A DNA stretch of 64,000 nucleotides from Verrucomicrobia bacterium LW23 (GTDB lineage: Bacteria > Verrucomicrobiota > Verrucomicrobiia > Methylacidiphilales > UBA1321): the NCBI GenBank assembly GCA_003054695.1, contig QAZA01000005.1, forward strand, positions 62,001 through 126,000, written 5' to 3'. The first letter of the stretch is position 1. Each line of letters starts with the position of its first letter. Positions 13,004-21,964 of this stretch are shown piece after piece. Below the pieces are notes generated by a model. It made no database searches. It was not told where the DNA came from and worked only from the letters and a program-made list of their open reading frames with translations. A program made the position numbers and the translations under genes.

Positions 13004-16000
13004 ATGATCTCCACCCGTGTTTCATCCGCGGCCGCCCGGTTTCGGGCGGAGCGCATGCGCCTTCAGCGGCGCACCGGTTTCCTCGGGCTCAGGTCACGCC
13101 GCGGCGCGGCGTTGTTGATCAGCCTGTGCGCGGTCGTGCTGCTCACCGGCGTCATCATGGCCTTTTTCTCGCAGGCCAACCTCAACCGGCAGATCACCGG
13201 CTCCTCCACGCAATACTCTCGTGCCGAGATGTTTGCGCGCAGCGCGATGGAGGACATTGTGGGCGATATGCGGCGCGAGATCGTGGAGACATCCACCGAG
13301 TTGCGCGGCGATCCCTCCGCCCCCAACCCGGCCTTCCCGGCCGTCTACGTGCCCAGGCCGGGCGCCTCGGCCGCGCCTGCCAAGGTCGGCGTGGTTGGCG
13401 CGGATGCGATCGGCTCGCGCACCATCTGCAAGGTTTCGACGGAGGGCAAGGGCATCCACACCAACAGTACGGCGCTCGGGTCGCCGGTGGCGATTGACAC
13501 GCCCAGCTTCAACGGCCGCAAGGTTTCGGCCTCGGCATGGTTTAACTCAGGCGGGCCGCGGCTGGGCTCGCAAAGCAATCTGCCCACGTGGGTATACATC
13601 ACCCGGTCCGGCCCCGGCACGCCGGCGGTGGCGGACGCCAAGGCGAAGAACGGGCCGGACTACGTGCTTGGCCGCTACGCCTACACGGTGTACGATACGT
13701 CTGGCCTGCTGGACGCCAACTGCGTGGGGTATCCGTCGGTCGCCACCAACCTGGGCTCCGGCAAAAGCAGCATGGCGTATGCGGAACTTACCGCCGTGGA
13801 CGCCTCCGTAACCACCGCCAGGGTTAACGATTTTGTGAAGTGGCGCAACCCATCGGCCATTGGCAGCACCAACCTGTGGGCCTCGTATTTGTCGGACTTT
13901 GCGGAGCCCAACGGTTTTCTCTACGCCAAAAGCGGGCACCAGGGCTTTCTCTCCCGGCGCGACGTAATCCGCTCCTCCACGCAGGGCATCCTCCCCGGCG
14001 GCGCAAATCTCTACACCCACTTTGCACGCTTTGCCAACTCGCCGTCCTGGGCGCCCCCGGCCGACGCGCCGGCGATGGGCGGCATCGGTGGGTCGGGCGG
14101 CGAGTTCAACTACCAGGCCAATGCGGACAAATCCCTGGACGGCGCGGGCAACCCGGTCGCCAACCGCAACGTACTGAATGTGCGCCACCCCTCCGCCGCC
14201 ACCATCCGCTACTACACGGACAAGGGCGTGCAGGATACGTACGACGTAATTGCGGGCGATCCCCTGGTGCGCACGCGCTTCTCCCTGGCCAAACTGGCGT
14301 GGCTGAAGTACAACGGCATCAACGACTCTGCGTTTGCCAGCAGCGTTACGGCCGCCCAGCGCGAGGAGGCGATTAAGGATTGCTTTGGTCTGACGTGGAA
14401 CAGCGTCAAAAGCCGCTGGGATTACGAGCACGGCAGCAACCACCGCGTCCTGGCGCTGGGCGAGATCTCCGGTCGCGAGCCCGACTTCTTTGAGCTGCTG
14501 AAAGCCGGCATCCTCACGGGCTCGCTGGGCAACCACCCGGGCGCCATCGCACCCACCACCACGTCTACCACCGCCGGCCCGGCCGGGCTTTACTTCGAGT
14601 ACCTCTCCAGCAACAAGGATCGGCAGATCCTGCAGATCGGCGCCAACATTATCGATCAGGCCGACGCCGACAACTACCCCATCGCCATCTACCAGGAGAA
14701 CGTGCCGATGCCCGCCTATGGCGCCGCGGAGCTCTACAACACCGTGTTTGGCCAGGAGAACCTGCCCATGCTGCAACGCATGGTGCAAGTCAGCTGCAAA
14801 ACGGATGAGGACTCCGAAACGGAAGGCGAGATCGACATCTGGATGCAGCCGGAAGTGTGGAACCCGCACGAGCCCTCCACGGCCGACCCCGCCCGCTATC
14901 CGGACACGCCGCTCCACCTGCGCGTCGTCACCTACGGGGGCGCCATGCTCAAGATCTCCGAGAACAACGCGGACAGCACCGTGGGAATCCCCAAGTCCAA
15001 GGAGCGCTTTAATCAGGACGTCGTCGACTTTGGCACCGACGTGACCGCGCCCAAGCTGCAGGGCATCGTGGCGTTCGTCAACCCCAAGCCCGGCACTACC
15101 AAGCCGCAGGCGTTCTTTGAGAGCCCGGCCGTTATCGCCGGCTACGGCAACAGCCTGTACAGCAACTATCAGGACCTCTCGCAAGTCTCCGGGCCCAAAA
15201 ACCACTTCTTTTACCGCGACATGACAAACGCCCACAAAGGCAAAACGCGCCCCATCGGCGTGTGGCTGGGCAAACTGCCGCGCGATCCCCGCAAGAACCC
15301 GCTCGGCTACCCTACCCACTGGGTCGAGATCCTCCCCATCTCCAGCCCCACGGAGCCCCAGCTTACCTTTGTGCTGGAGTACCTGGAGGAAGGCACCACC
15401 CGCTGGCGCCCTTACTGCGTGCTGGCCCGCGTGCAGGAGATGTACGGCCCCACCTTCGGGCCCAAGGAGCCATGCGGCTTTGTAAGCTGGTTCCGCGACT
15501 TTAACCTGGCCCGGCCCGATCCGCGCACCGACCGCTTCTCGGCCTCCGCCGGCCGCCTCAACAGCTCCGGCACCACCTACAACCGCATGTGGTCCAGCGG
15601 CTCCACTATCCAGGGCGGGCCGATTGTGGGCAACGCCCAGGCGGAAGGACATGGCTCCACCAGCTACCTGATGCCCTCCACGGCGGCCGGCTTCGTCTAC
15701 CAGGCGCCGATCAAGACAAGCTTTTCCACAGCCTATTTGCTCAGCGACTGGTCGCGCAACATCGCCCTGGTCAACACCGATCCCCGCTTCTGGTACGCCG
15801 ACCCGGACGGTATTGTGCGCCCCGCCGACGGCTGGCGCGGCGATCAGCCCACCGCGGCCGAACCTGGCACCGGCGACGGTATGATGCTCTTCAACAACGA
15901 TCTGAATGCCGCCAAGTACCCCACGCTTGTCGCCAGCAAGGAGCGCCGCCGCCCCGTCATCCTCAACCGGCCGTTCCGCTCCGTGGGCGAGCTTGGCGTG

Positions 16001-16600
16001 GTTTTCCGCGACCAGCCGTTCCGTTCGCTCGACTTCTGGTCCGAGAAAAGCGGCGACAGCGGGCTGCTCGATCTGTTTTCGGTAACCGACGCCGGCTTTG
16101 GCGGCATCACCGGCGGGCGCTACAACATCAACGCGGCCCAGGAGGGCGTGCTGAAGGCGCTGCTGCGCGGCACCGCCCGTCAGCCCAGCGGTTCCACCAC
16201 CTCGCCCCTCTCGCAGGCGGAGGCCGACGCCGTGGCCGCGGCGATTACACAGAACCTTAGCACGGCCGGCCCCATCGCCAACCGCGGGGAGCTGGGCCGT
16301 CGCCTCACCACGCCCATCTTTACCAGCTACGCCGCAGCCGCCAACACAGCTACATCCAAGCCGGTGCTCAACAAGACATACGGCGAGGCGCCGATGCGCG
16401 CGCTCGTCAGCCAGATGGACACGCGCACCTGGGTGCTGCTCATCGACGTTGTGGCGCAATGCGGCCGCTTAAGCCCCAACGCAGCCGGGCTTGAGGACTT
16501 TATTGTGGAGGGGGAACGCCGATACTGGTTGCATGTGGCCATCGATCGCCACACCGGGCGCATTATCGACCGCCAGCTTGAGGTTGCCACGAATGAGTAG
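13004..16600 (+). CDS. giant PilX/GspK-like membrane-anchored protein (Verru_Chthon cassette A-like)
   Basis: About 1198 residues from ATG 13004. An N-terminal basic segment (RSRRGAALLISLCAVVLLTGVIM) precedes FFSQANLNRQITGSSTQYSRAEMFARSAMEDIV, the layout of PilX/GspK minor pseudopilins: one hydrophobic helix with a small-residue processing site and a long extracytoplasmic body. The rest is Gly/Ser/Thr/Asn-rich without a domain I recognise. Length and layout resemble proteins annotated Verru_Chthon cassette protein A in Verrucomicrobia; this is from memory. The usual partners B, C and D are not adjacent. It is translationally coupled to the next gene by an 8-bp ATGAGTAG overlap. Confidence 0.7.
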   Translation: MISTRVSSAAARFRAERMRLQRRTGFLGLRSRRGAALLISLCAVVLLTGVIMAFFSQANLNRQITGSSTQYSRAEMFARSAMEDIVGDMRREIVETSTELRGDPSAPNPAFPAVYVPRPGASAAPAKVGVVGADAIGSRTICKVSTEGKGIHTNSTALGSPVAIDTPSFNGRKVSASAWFNSGGPRLGSQSNLPTWVYITRSGPGTPAVADAKAKNGPDYVLGRYAYTVYDTSGLLDANCVGYPSVATNLGSGKSSMAYAELTAVDASVTTARVNDFVKWRNPSAIGSTNLWASYLSDFAEPNGFLYAKSGHQGFLSRRDVIRSSTQGILPGGANLYTHFARFANSPSWAPPADAPAMGGIGGSGGEFNYQANADKSLDGAGNPVANRNVLNVRHPSAATIRYYTDKGVQDTYDVIAGDPLVRTRFSLAKLAWLKYNGINDSAFASSVTAAQREEAIKDCFGLTWNSVKSRWDYEHGSNHRVLALGEISGREPDFFELLKAGILTGSLGNHPGAIAPTTTSTTAGPAGLYFEYLSSNKDRQILQIGANIIDQADADNYPIAIYQENVPMPAYGAAELYNTVFGQENLPMLQRMVQVSCKTDEDSETEGEIDIWMQPEVWNPHEPSTADPARYPDTPLHLRVVTYGGAMLKISENNADSTVGIPKSKERFNQDVVDFGTDVTAPKLQGIVAFVNPKPGTTKPQAFFESPAVIAGYGNSLYSNYQDLSQVSGPKNHFFYRDMTNAHKGKTRPIGVWLGKLPRDPRKNPLGYPTHWVEILPISSPTEPQLTFVLEYLEEGTTRWRPYCVLARVQEMYGPTFGPKEPCGFVSWFRDFNLARPDPRTDRFSASAGRLNSSGTTYNRMWSSGSTIQGGPIVGNAQAEGHGSTSYLMPSTAAGFVYQAPIKTSFSTAYLLSDWSRNIALVNTDPRFWYADPDGIVRPADGWRGDQPTAAEPGTGDGMMLFNNDLNAAKYPTLVASKERRRPVILNRPFRSVGELGVVFRDQPFRSLDFWSEKSGDSGLLDLFSVTDAGFGGITGGRYNINAAQEGVLKALLRGTARQPSGSTTSPLSQAEADAVAAAITQNLSTAGPIANRGELGRRLTTPIFTSYAAAANTATSKPVLNKTYGEAPMRALVSQMDTRTWVLLIDVVAQCGRLSPNAAGLEDFIVEGERRYWLHVAIDRHTGRIIDRQLEVATNE

Positions 16601-17492
16601 AACCACACCCCCGCGCCGCCTGGCCCCGGCCGCCGTCGCCCTTGCCATGCTGATGGCCGCCGCCACCAGTCTGGCCGCCCAGCCCGCCTCTGCGCCCGCC
16701 GCCGCCGTTACCAACGCGCCGCTGCTTCCCCGCGACCGCAAAGCGATGCGCGATGCCCAGCAGGAGGCACGCCGCGAGGCCCGCGAGGAGAAGCGGGAGC
16801 TGAAGGAAGCCCGCATGGAGGCCCGGCAACAGGAAAAGGAAAAGGCGACACATCAAGCCCCCGCCCCCCTCACCCATCGCGTCAGCTTCCCCACAGGCGA
16901 CCTGGCGTGGACAGTCGACATCGAGGCGCTTGACCCCAAACTGGCAAACGAGCAGGCCAAAGCCCTTACGCCGGAGCAAAAGGCTGCCGTCGACGCCCAG
17001 GCCGCCACCGTCCCCCAGCTGCGCCGCGTGCAGATCGTCCGCAAATCCACCCTGCGCCGAGACATCCGCCAGTACAACTTCGGCCCCGCCAACGAGTTCT
17101 GGTGGACAGACACCGGCCTCGTCGCCCAGCTGGACAAACCGGGCGGCCGCGTGATCGTGATGAAAGCCGGCAACATGGGCAACGAGCGCTACGACGCCTC
17201 CCTCTTTGCCTGGGTAACCGCCGCCACCTTCAAGGGCGAGGAAGTCTTTCGCGAGAAGAAATGCCGCCGCTACGAGACGGTGATTATGCAGCGCAACGAC
17301 GAAAAACTCACCCTCACCGCGTGGATCAACTCCGAAACCAACCGCCCCATTGCCTGGAGCGACGGCGGCAACGTCTCCCTGTTTACCTACGACACCGAGC
17401 CCCTCCCCGTTGCGCTGACGATGCCCGACGACTACCAGCGGGAAGTCAACCGCATCCGCGCCTTTTACGCCCCGCCACCGCGCGTACGTTAG
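16593..17492 (+). CDS. secreted protein with charged coiled-coil, partner of the pseudopilin-like protein
   Basis: 299 residues. The ATG overlaps the stop of the preceding gene, so the two are very likely co-translated. It has a signal peptide (ending near SLAAQPASA) and then a highly charged Arg/Glu/Lys stretch (about residues 45-85) with coiled-coil character. A mixed domain follows with RRVQIVRKSTLRRDIRQYNF and WINSETNRPIAWSDGG. The second half resembles lipoprotein-localisation-type folds only in loose composition, so I do not assign a function. Its tight coupling suggests an accessory factor of the large protein. Confidence 0.75.
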   Translation: MSRTTPPRRLAPAAVALAMLMAAATSLAAQPASAPAAAVTNAPLLPRDRKAMRDAQQEARREAREEKRELKEARMEARQQEKEKATHQAPAPLTHRVSFPTGDLAWTVDIEALDPKLANEQAKALTPEQKAAVDAQAATVPQLRRVQIVRKSTLRRDIRQYNFGPANEFWWTDTGLVAQLDKPGGRVIVMKAGNMGNERYDASLFAWVTAATFKGEEVFREKKCRRYETVIMQRNDEKLTLTAWINSETNRPIAWSDGGNVSLFTYDTEPLPVALTMPDDYQREVNRIRAFYAPPPRVR

Positions 17493-17665
17493 AGGCGGTT
17501 TTCCCTTGCCATCCGCCCCCTGCCCTGCCATAACTGGAATCGCGCGCAGGGCGCATCCAGATCCGCGGAAAGGGTTGAACCCACCTGCCTCATCGTCAGC
17601 TATTACCGCAGCACCACCTTTATGCTGCCTGCAGGCGGATCTCAGGCACACGCATGGAGGATGGA

Positions 17666-18943
17666 ATGAGCAGCGATGCGCACTTGCCCAACCGGCAGTT
17701 GCCGGAGCGCGCCAACCTGGCGCACGTAAAGGATCAGGCCCGCGATTTGATGCAGGCCTTTGCCGCCGCAGACCCCGAGGCCGCCGCGCTTGTCCGCCGG
17801 CGCCTGCCGCAGCGCAAGGGGAAAGCTCCCCACGCCCCACTGGCCCTGCACGAGGCGCAGCTGGCCATCGCGCGCGACTATGGCTTCCCTAGCTGGCCGC
17901 GACTGAAAGCCGCCGTGGAGGTGAAGACCGACACCCTGGTCGCCCTGCGCCAGGCCATTGATGTGGAGGACCTTGCGCAGATGCGCCGCATCATCCGCGC
18001 CAACCCGGCGGTGATCGACTGCTACATTGCGCGCGAAAGCTACTACTACGGCAACCATCGCCCGCTGGCCTACGCCTCGCAGCGCATCAAAATCAATGCC
18101 GCACGCGTGCTGCTGGAGGCCGGCGCGTCGATCCACGACGACGGCAACCTGGCCGTCGCGCGCGGCTCCATGAGCGACCGGCAGTTGCCGCTGATGGAGA
18201 TGTTTCTCCAGCACGGCCTCGACGTGAACTGCAACGTGTACGGCTGGGGCCCGCTCCTCACCTACCCGGCCGAGACGCAAGCGCCCGGTATGCTCCGCCT
18301 CCTCACCGCACATGGGGCCGACCCGAACCTGCGGATGCCGGAGACCGAGGCCCGCTGCCGCGACTCCGCCTGGCAGGCGGTCATCTCCGGCTACGACCGC
18401 TCGCCACGCTTTACGGAGTGCGTGAACGTGTTGCTGGCAGCTGGTGCGCGCCATCAGGACGGCCCCGGCTACGTGCCGCCGCCGGCGCTCGATCTGCACC
18501 GCGGCGACCTCCCCGCCTTCCTTGCGCGCCTTCGCGACGACCCGGACATTGCGCACCAGCGCTACCCGCTGCGCGGCGCCAACCTGGCTCTGGAGGACAC
18601 CACTTTGCTGCACCTGTGCGCCGACTGGAACCATGTGGAAGCCGCGCGCGCTCTCATTGCCGCGGGCGCAGATATCAACAGCCCGGCGCCCGTCAACGCG
18701 GAGGGCATCGGCGGCCACACGCCCATCTTCCACGCCGTCAACTCCATCTTCGCCTGGGCCTTCCCCATGCTGGAGTTTCTGCTGGAGCAAGGCGCGGACC
18801 TCACCGTGCGCTGCTCGGTTATACACATAGAGAAAATCTACCGCAACGTAACCCCGCTCAGCTACGCGCTGCAGGCCGCCCGCGCCCCCGCCGAGCGCGA
18901 CCGAGCCGCCGCGCTGCTGCGGCGATACGGCGCGATGGAATAA
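17666..18943 (+). CDS. ankyrin-repeat protein
   Basis: 425 residues. ATG 17666 is chosen over 17654 because GGAGGA lies just before it, one of the rare Shine-Dalgarno sites in this window. The N-terminal ANLAHVKDQARDLMQAF followed by ALHEAQLAIARDYGFPSWPRLKAAV is a conserved leader of a family of bacterial ankyrin proteins. Ankyrin repeats follow, for example PLAYASQRIKINAARVLLEA, LLRLLTAHGADPNLR and TTLLHLCADWNHVEAARALI. There is no signal peptide, so it is probably cytoplasmic and mediates protein contacts; partner unknown. The preceding 170 bp are non-coding. Confidence 0.8.
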   Translation: MSSDAHLPNRQLPERANLAHVKDQARDLMQAFAAADPEAAALVRRRLPQRKGKAPHAPLALHEAQLAIARDYGFPSWPRLKAAVEVKTDTLVALRQAIDVEDLAQMRRIIRANPAVIDCYIARESYYYGNHRPLAYASQRIKINAARVLLEAGASIHDDGNLAVARGSMSDRQLPLMEMFLQHGLDVNCNVYGWGPLLTYPAETQAPGMLRLLTAHGADPNLRMPETEARCRDSAWQAVISGYDRSPRFTECVNVLLAAGARHQDGPGYVPPPALDLHRGDLPAFLARLRDDPDIAHQRYPLRGANLALEDTTLLHLCADWNHVEAARALIAAGADINSPAPVNAEGIGGHTPIFHAVNSIFAWAFPMLEFLLEQGADLTVRCSVIHIEKIYRNVTPLSYALQAARAPAERDRAAALLRRYGAME

Positions 18944-18953
18944 ATCCCCAGCT

Positions 18954-18979
18954 GTCCAGGGTTCTCCAGAGCCCTGGAC
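18954..18979. terminator. hairpin between convergent genes
   Basis: GTCCAGGG and CCCTGGAC form a perfect 8-bp stem around a 10-nt loop. It lies 10 bp after the ankyrin gene stop and 18 bp before the end of the opposing gene. There is no U-tract, so it may be a weak or factor-assisted terminator, or a transcript-stabilising hairpin. Confidence 0.5.
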
Positions 18980-18997
18980 GCGACCGTGCAGGCAAGT

Positions 18998-19543
18998 CTA
19001 TTTAGCCACCACAATGTTGTGGGATTTCACCAGCTCGTTCATCATGTCGGGCGGGCCGCTCATGGCGTAGTAGCCGACAAGGGTGCCGTTGCGGTACACC
19101 GCGTACTTGGCGCACGAGTAGCAGATGACGAAGTCGTACGAGTTATCGCAAGTGCGGATGCTGACGCCGTGGCGGGGGTAAAAGCAGCCGTCCACCTTGG
19201 CGCCGAGGGACTCGCGGGTGACCGCGTTGATTTCCTCCACCGTCGCGGTTACCTCTTTCGCGTTCAAGGCCACTTTGCCTAACACGTTGAACTTGTGGAA
19301 CCTGGGCGGTTCGCCGTCGTTCCATTCCTGGTACGCGGTCTTGTCCATCTGCTTGCCGGGGTCCAGAGAGTAGAGCGTTACGGTGCCATCTTCCGGCTTC
19401 TCCATGGCCTTTACAAAATCCTCCGGCAGCGCGGAGCTTTGCGCGGATGCACTGAGCGGCGACAGGGCCAACAGGGCGGCGGCGACAGCGACCGCGAGGG
19501 TCAGGACAAAGTCCCGGCATTTCCGACGTAACATGGTCGTCAT
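18998..19543 (-). CDS. secreted protein of unknown function
   Basis: 181 residues from ATG 19543 with a strong signal peptide (LTLAVAVAAALLALSPLSASAQ). The mature part contains a Cys-bearing segment around CFYPRHGVSIRTC, NSYDFVICYSC and KYAVYRNGTLVGYYAMSG, with four cysteines that could form disulfides or bind a ligand. I do not recognise the family. It is convergent with the ankyrin gene. An earlier in-frame ATG at 19588 would add 15 residues ahead of the signal peptide. Confidence 0.7.
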   Translation of the reverse strand: MTTMLRRKCRDFVLTLAVAVAAALLALSPLSASAQSSALPEDFVKAMEKPEDGTVTLYSLDPGKQMDKTAYQEWNDGEPPRFHKFNVLGKVALNAKEVTATVEEINAVTRESLGAKVDGCFYPRHGVSIRTCDNSYDFVICYSCAKYAVYRNGTLVGYYAMSGPPDMMNELVKSHNIVVAK

Positions 19544-19758
19544 AAATGGATTGCGTGGCGTGGATGGTTGAACCTGGGAGGAAGGCAAGGATTACAAAGG
19601 ATACTCCTTGCACTACCTCCTCGTAAGAACTCGCAAAACCAGCGACGCTCTTACAACATATTCAGAGCGCCTTACCTGTCGCGAGTATACAAACCCATCG
19701 CACCGATTGCAATTGGAATCCGTTGCGATCGCCCGCAGTCACCACCACCGGCACGCGG

Positions 19759-20472
19759 CTACGTGGATGGGGCCGCGGGAGCCGAGGCGGCAGCGGCGGC
19801 CGGTGTCCCCGCGGGCGCGGCGCGCACCACCGAGACAGGCGTGCCGATCGGCGCCAGGGCAAACAGGCGGCGCGCGGCCTCATTCGGCAGGCGGATGCAG
19901 CCGTGCGACGCGGGGTAGCCGGGCAGCATACCGGTGTGCAGGCCAATGCCGCCGACAAACTTCATAAAATAAGGCATCGGCGCGCGCAGGTAGGCGCAAC
20001 CCCTTGGCACGTAGCTGCGCGGTGTGGCGTCGGCGTTGACGACCTGGCCGCGCGCGTTGACCACGGCGCCGTAGCTGCCGCTAAAGTGGTTGGCATTCTT
20101 GAAGAAGATGCGCCACGTGCCTACCGGGGTGGAGTGCCCGGGGCGCCCCGTGCTGCACGGTGTATCCAACACAATCCGGCCGCCCTGATACGCATAAACC
20201 CTCTGGGCAGAGAGGCTTATGACAATGCGATCCACCCGGCGCGACTCATCCGCGCTCCACGAAAATGGCCAGTTTTGCGTGCGCACGGGATCCCGCGAGC
20301 GGGCGGTAGCCGTGACATTGCCGTTGCCGCCGCCGGGCGCGCCGTTGCTGGTGCGCTTGCTGTTTATCGACGACTGCGCGTGCGTGTCGAGGGGCGCCAG
20401 CGTCACAAGCGCGGCCGCCGCCGCCAGAGCGGCGCCGCGAAGCAGGGTAAACGGAGAGAAAAACGAAGCCAT
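19759..20472 (-). CDS. periplasmic L,D-transpeptidase (YkuD domain)
   Basis: 237 residues. Cleavable signal peptide (FTLLRGAALAAAAALVTLAPLDTHAQ), then a catalytic domain with HTGMLPGYPASHGCIRLP. The Cys in SHGC is the nucleophile of the YkuD fold, and the upstream His and the Gly-Cys-Ile-Arg context are intact. Such enzymes make 3-3 peptidoglycan crosslinks or attach proteins to the wall. The Ala/Pro-rich tail after SVVRA is probably flexible. ATG at 20472. It is divergent from the SGNH hydrolase, another extracytoplasmic enzyme. Confidence 0.9.
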   Translation of the reverse strand: MASFFSPFTLLRGAALAAAAALVTLAPLDTHAQSSINSKRTSNGAPGGGNGNVTATARSRDPVRTQNWPFSWSADESRRVDRIVISLSAQRVYAYQGGRIVLDTPCSTGRPGHSTPVGTWRIFFKNANHFSGSYGAVVNARGQVVNADATPRSYVPRGCAYLRAPMPYFMKFVGGIGLHTGMLPGYPASHGCIRLPNEAARRLFALAPIGTPVSVVRAAPAGTPAAAAASAPAAPST

Positions 20473-20627
20473 GATAGTAAGTCGTTAGCAGTTGATAAGG
20501 ATAGCTTTATACGAATTGAGTTTGGCAGCGCCCCGCGTCGTCGCCCGAGTGTGGATAATCCTGAACGGATCTACTCTATTTCACATCTTTCACTGAATCG
20601 CGGCGCCTGTCCAGTGGATCACGCATT

Positions 20628-20719
20628 GACTTGAAGATTTTGCAATCCGTAAACCTGTGCAGGTCAACGCCCGGCCGGCGGGAAACGCGATTGTGTCGAA
20701 ACATGGACTTGAAGATTTT
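20628..20719 (+). repeat. 14-bp direct repeat in divergent promoter region
   Basis: GACTTGAAGATTTT occurs at 20628-20641 and again at 20706-20719, 78 bp apart, between the L,D-transpeptidase and the SGNH hydrolase gene. The first copy overlaps a -35-like TTGACT. The second is followed by TATGTA close to the ATG at 20744. It may be a regulator site pair or a promoter duplication. A perfect DnaA-box 9-mer (TGTGGATAA complement) at about 20550 is isolated. Confidence 0.4.
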
Positions 20720-20743
20720 TTATGTTTCGCTATGTAAAAACGC

Positions 20744-21952
20744 ATGGATTCCGGAACGCTCATCCCCTTCCCCTCCCGCCGCCGCCGTAGCGCCATGCGG
20801 CACCTGGGTGAGCTGCTACTGGCCATGCTGTTGCTGGCCGTGGCCCTGCTGCCCCAGCGCGTCCGCGGCGCGGAGGGGGAGTCCGCCCCGCGCAGCAAAA
20901 AGGCGCCCGCCACCGCCACGATGCCGGCCCCGGAGAAGAAGAAGGGCTTCTCCCTCTTTGGCGCCTTTGAGCGCAAGGAGACCCGCAGGGCTACCCCGGT
21001 TACACCCGCACCCACGCAAACCCGCACCACGCGGCGGATGCTTCCTTCCGGCGAGATGGTGACCGTCAGCCCGGGCTCGGCCACTGCAGGCCATGCCAGT
21101 GCAAAGCGTTCCCGCACAAGCACTTCTCATCCCGCCAGCACATCCGCCCCGTCTTCCGACGCTTCCGCACAGCACCGACGCTCCGCCGCGCCGGCGCCGG
21201 AGAAGAAGCGTGCCGCAAGCACAGCCACGGCATCGGCCGCCGAGAAGCCCGAGCCGGCCGGCGCTTCGGCGGCAACGGCGGCTTCCAGCGTGGACGAACT
21301 GCGCATCGCGGTTTACGGGGACTCCATGGCCAACGGCCTGGGCTGGGCGCTGGAGCAGGTGACGGCCCGGCGCGCAGGCGTGCGCGTCATCAATCGGGGC
21401 AAAAGCAGCAGTGGGCTGGCGCGGCCGGACTTTTATGACTGGCCCGCGTCGTTCCGCGGCTTTCTGGCCACAGACAAGCCCGACGTCGCCGTTATCTTCC
21501 TGGGGCTCAACGACAACCAGACGATCTGGAACGACGGCAAGTTTACTTTCAACTTTGGCACCACCGGCTGGGAGGAGCTCTACGCGCAACGCGTGCGCGA
21601 CATGATCGCCATCGCCCGCGCCCATAACGTGCGCCTTATCTGGGTGGGCCTGCCGCAAGTTAACCCGCCGGTGTACAGCAAAAAAGTGGTGCTGATGAAC
21701 GGCATTTTCTCTCAGGCCACCGGCTCCACCGGCAGCGGCTTCATTCCCACGTGGGATTTCAGCGCGCCCGCCGGCGCTTACACGGCGTACCTGCCGGATG
21801 ACTCCGGCACCATGAAGCTGGCCCGCACCTCCGACGGCAGCCACTTTACCATGCGCGGCAACTACATGCTGGGCCGCTACGTGCTTCAGCAGCTGGACCG
21901 CCTGGTGCCCGAACTGGCCTCCCGCGCAAGCGCCACGGCGGCGGCGAAGTAG
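20744..21952 (+). CDS. SGNH/GDSL-type hydrolase, DUF459-like
   Basis: 402 residues. An N-terminal signal/anchor helix (LGELLLAMLLLAVALLPQ) is followed by about 140 residues of Ala/Ser/Thr/Lys-rich linker. The SGNH domain then has block I YGDSMANGL, block III GLNDNQ and block V DGSHFT, so the Ser-Asp-His set is present. DUF459-type proteins are extracytoplasmic esterase-like enzymes, some linked to cell-envelope polysaccharide O-acetylation. The adjacent divergent L,D-transpeptidase supports a wall-related role, which is inference. It ends 12 bp from cinA, which converges. Confidence 0.85.
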   Translation: MDSGTLIPFPSRRRRSAMRHLGELLLAMLLLAVALLPQRVRGAEGESAPRSKKAPATATMPAPEKKKGFSLFGAFERKETRRATPVTPAPTQTRTTRRMLPSGEMVTVSPGSATAGHASAKRSRTSTSHPASTSAPSSDASAQHRRSAAPAPEKKRAASTATASAAEKPEPAGASAATAASSVDELRIAVYGDSMANGLGWALEQVTARRAGVRVINRGKSSSGLARPDFYDWPASFRGFLATDKPDVAVIFLGLNDNQTIWNDGKFTFNFGTTGWEELYAQRVRDMIAIARAHNVRLIWVGLPQVNPPVYSKKVVLMNGIFSQATGSTGSGFIPTWDFSAPAGAYTAYLPDDSGTMKLARTSDGSHFTMRGNYMLGRYVLQQLDRLVPELASRASATAAAK

Positions 21953-21964
21953 ACGGGGACCGCT

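Noticed and set aside
13547-16459. 970-codon open frame on the minus strand
   Set aside because: It is antisense to the pseudopilin-like gene and is an artefact of high-GC third positions; its translation is Arg/Gly/Val/His-rich with no domain, while the plus-strand frame has an anchor helix and coupled downstream start.
16563-17840. 425-codon minus-strand frame
   Set aside because: Shadow of the coiled-coil secreted protein gene and its downstream spacer; no motif or start context.
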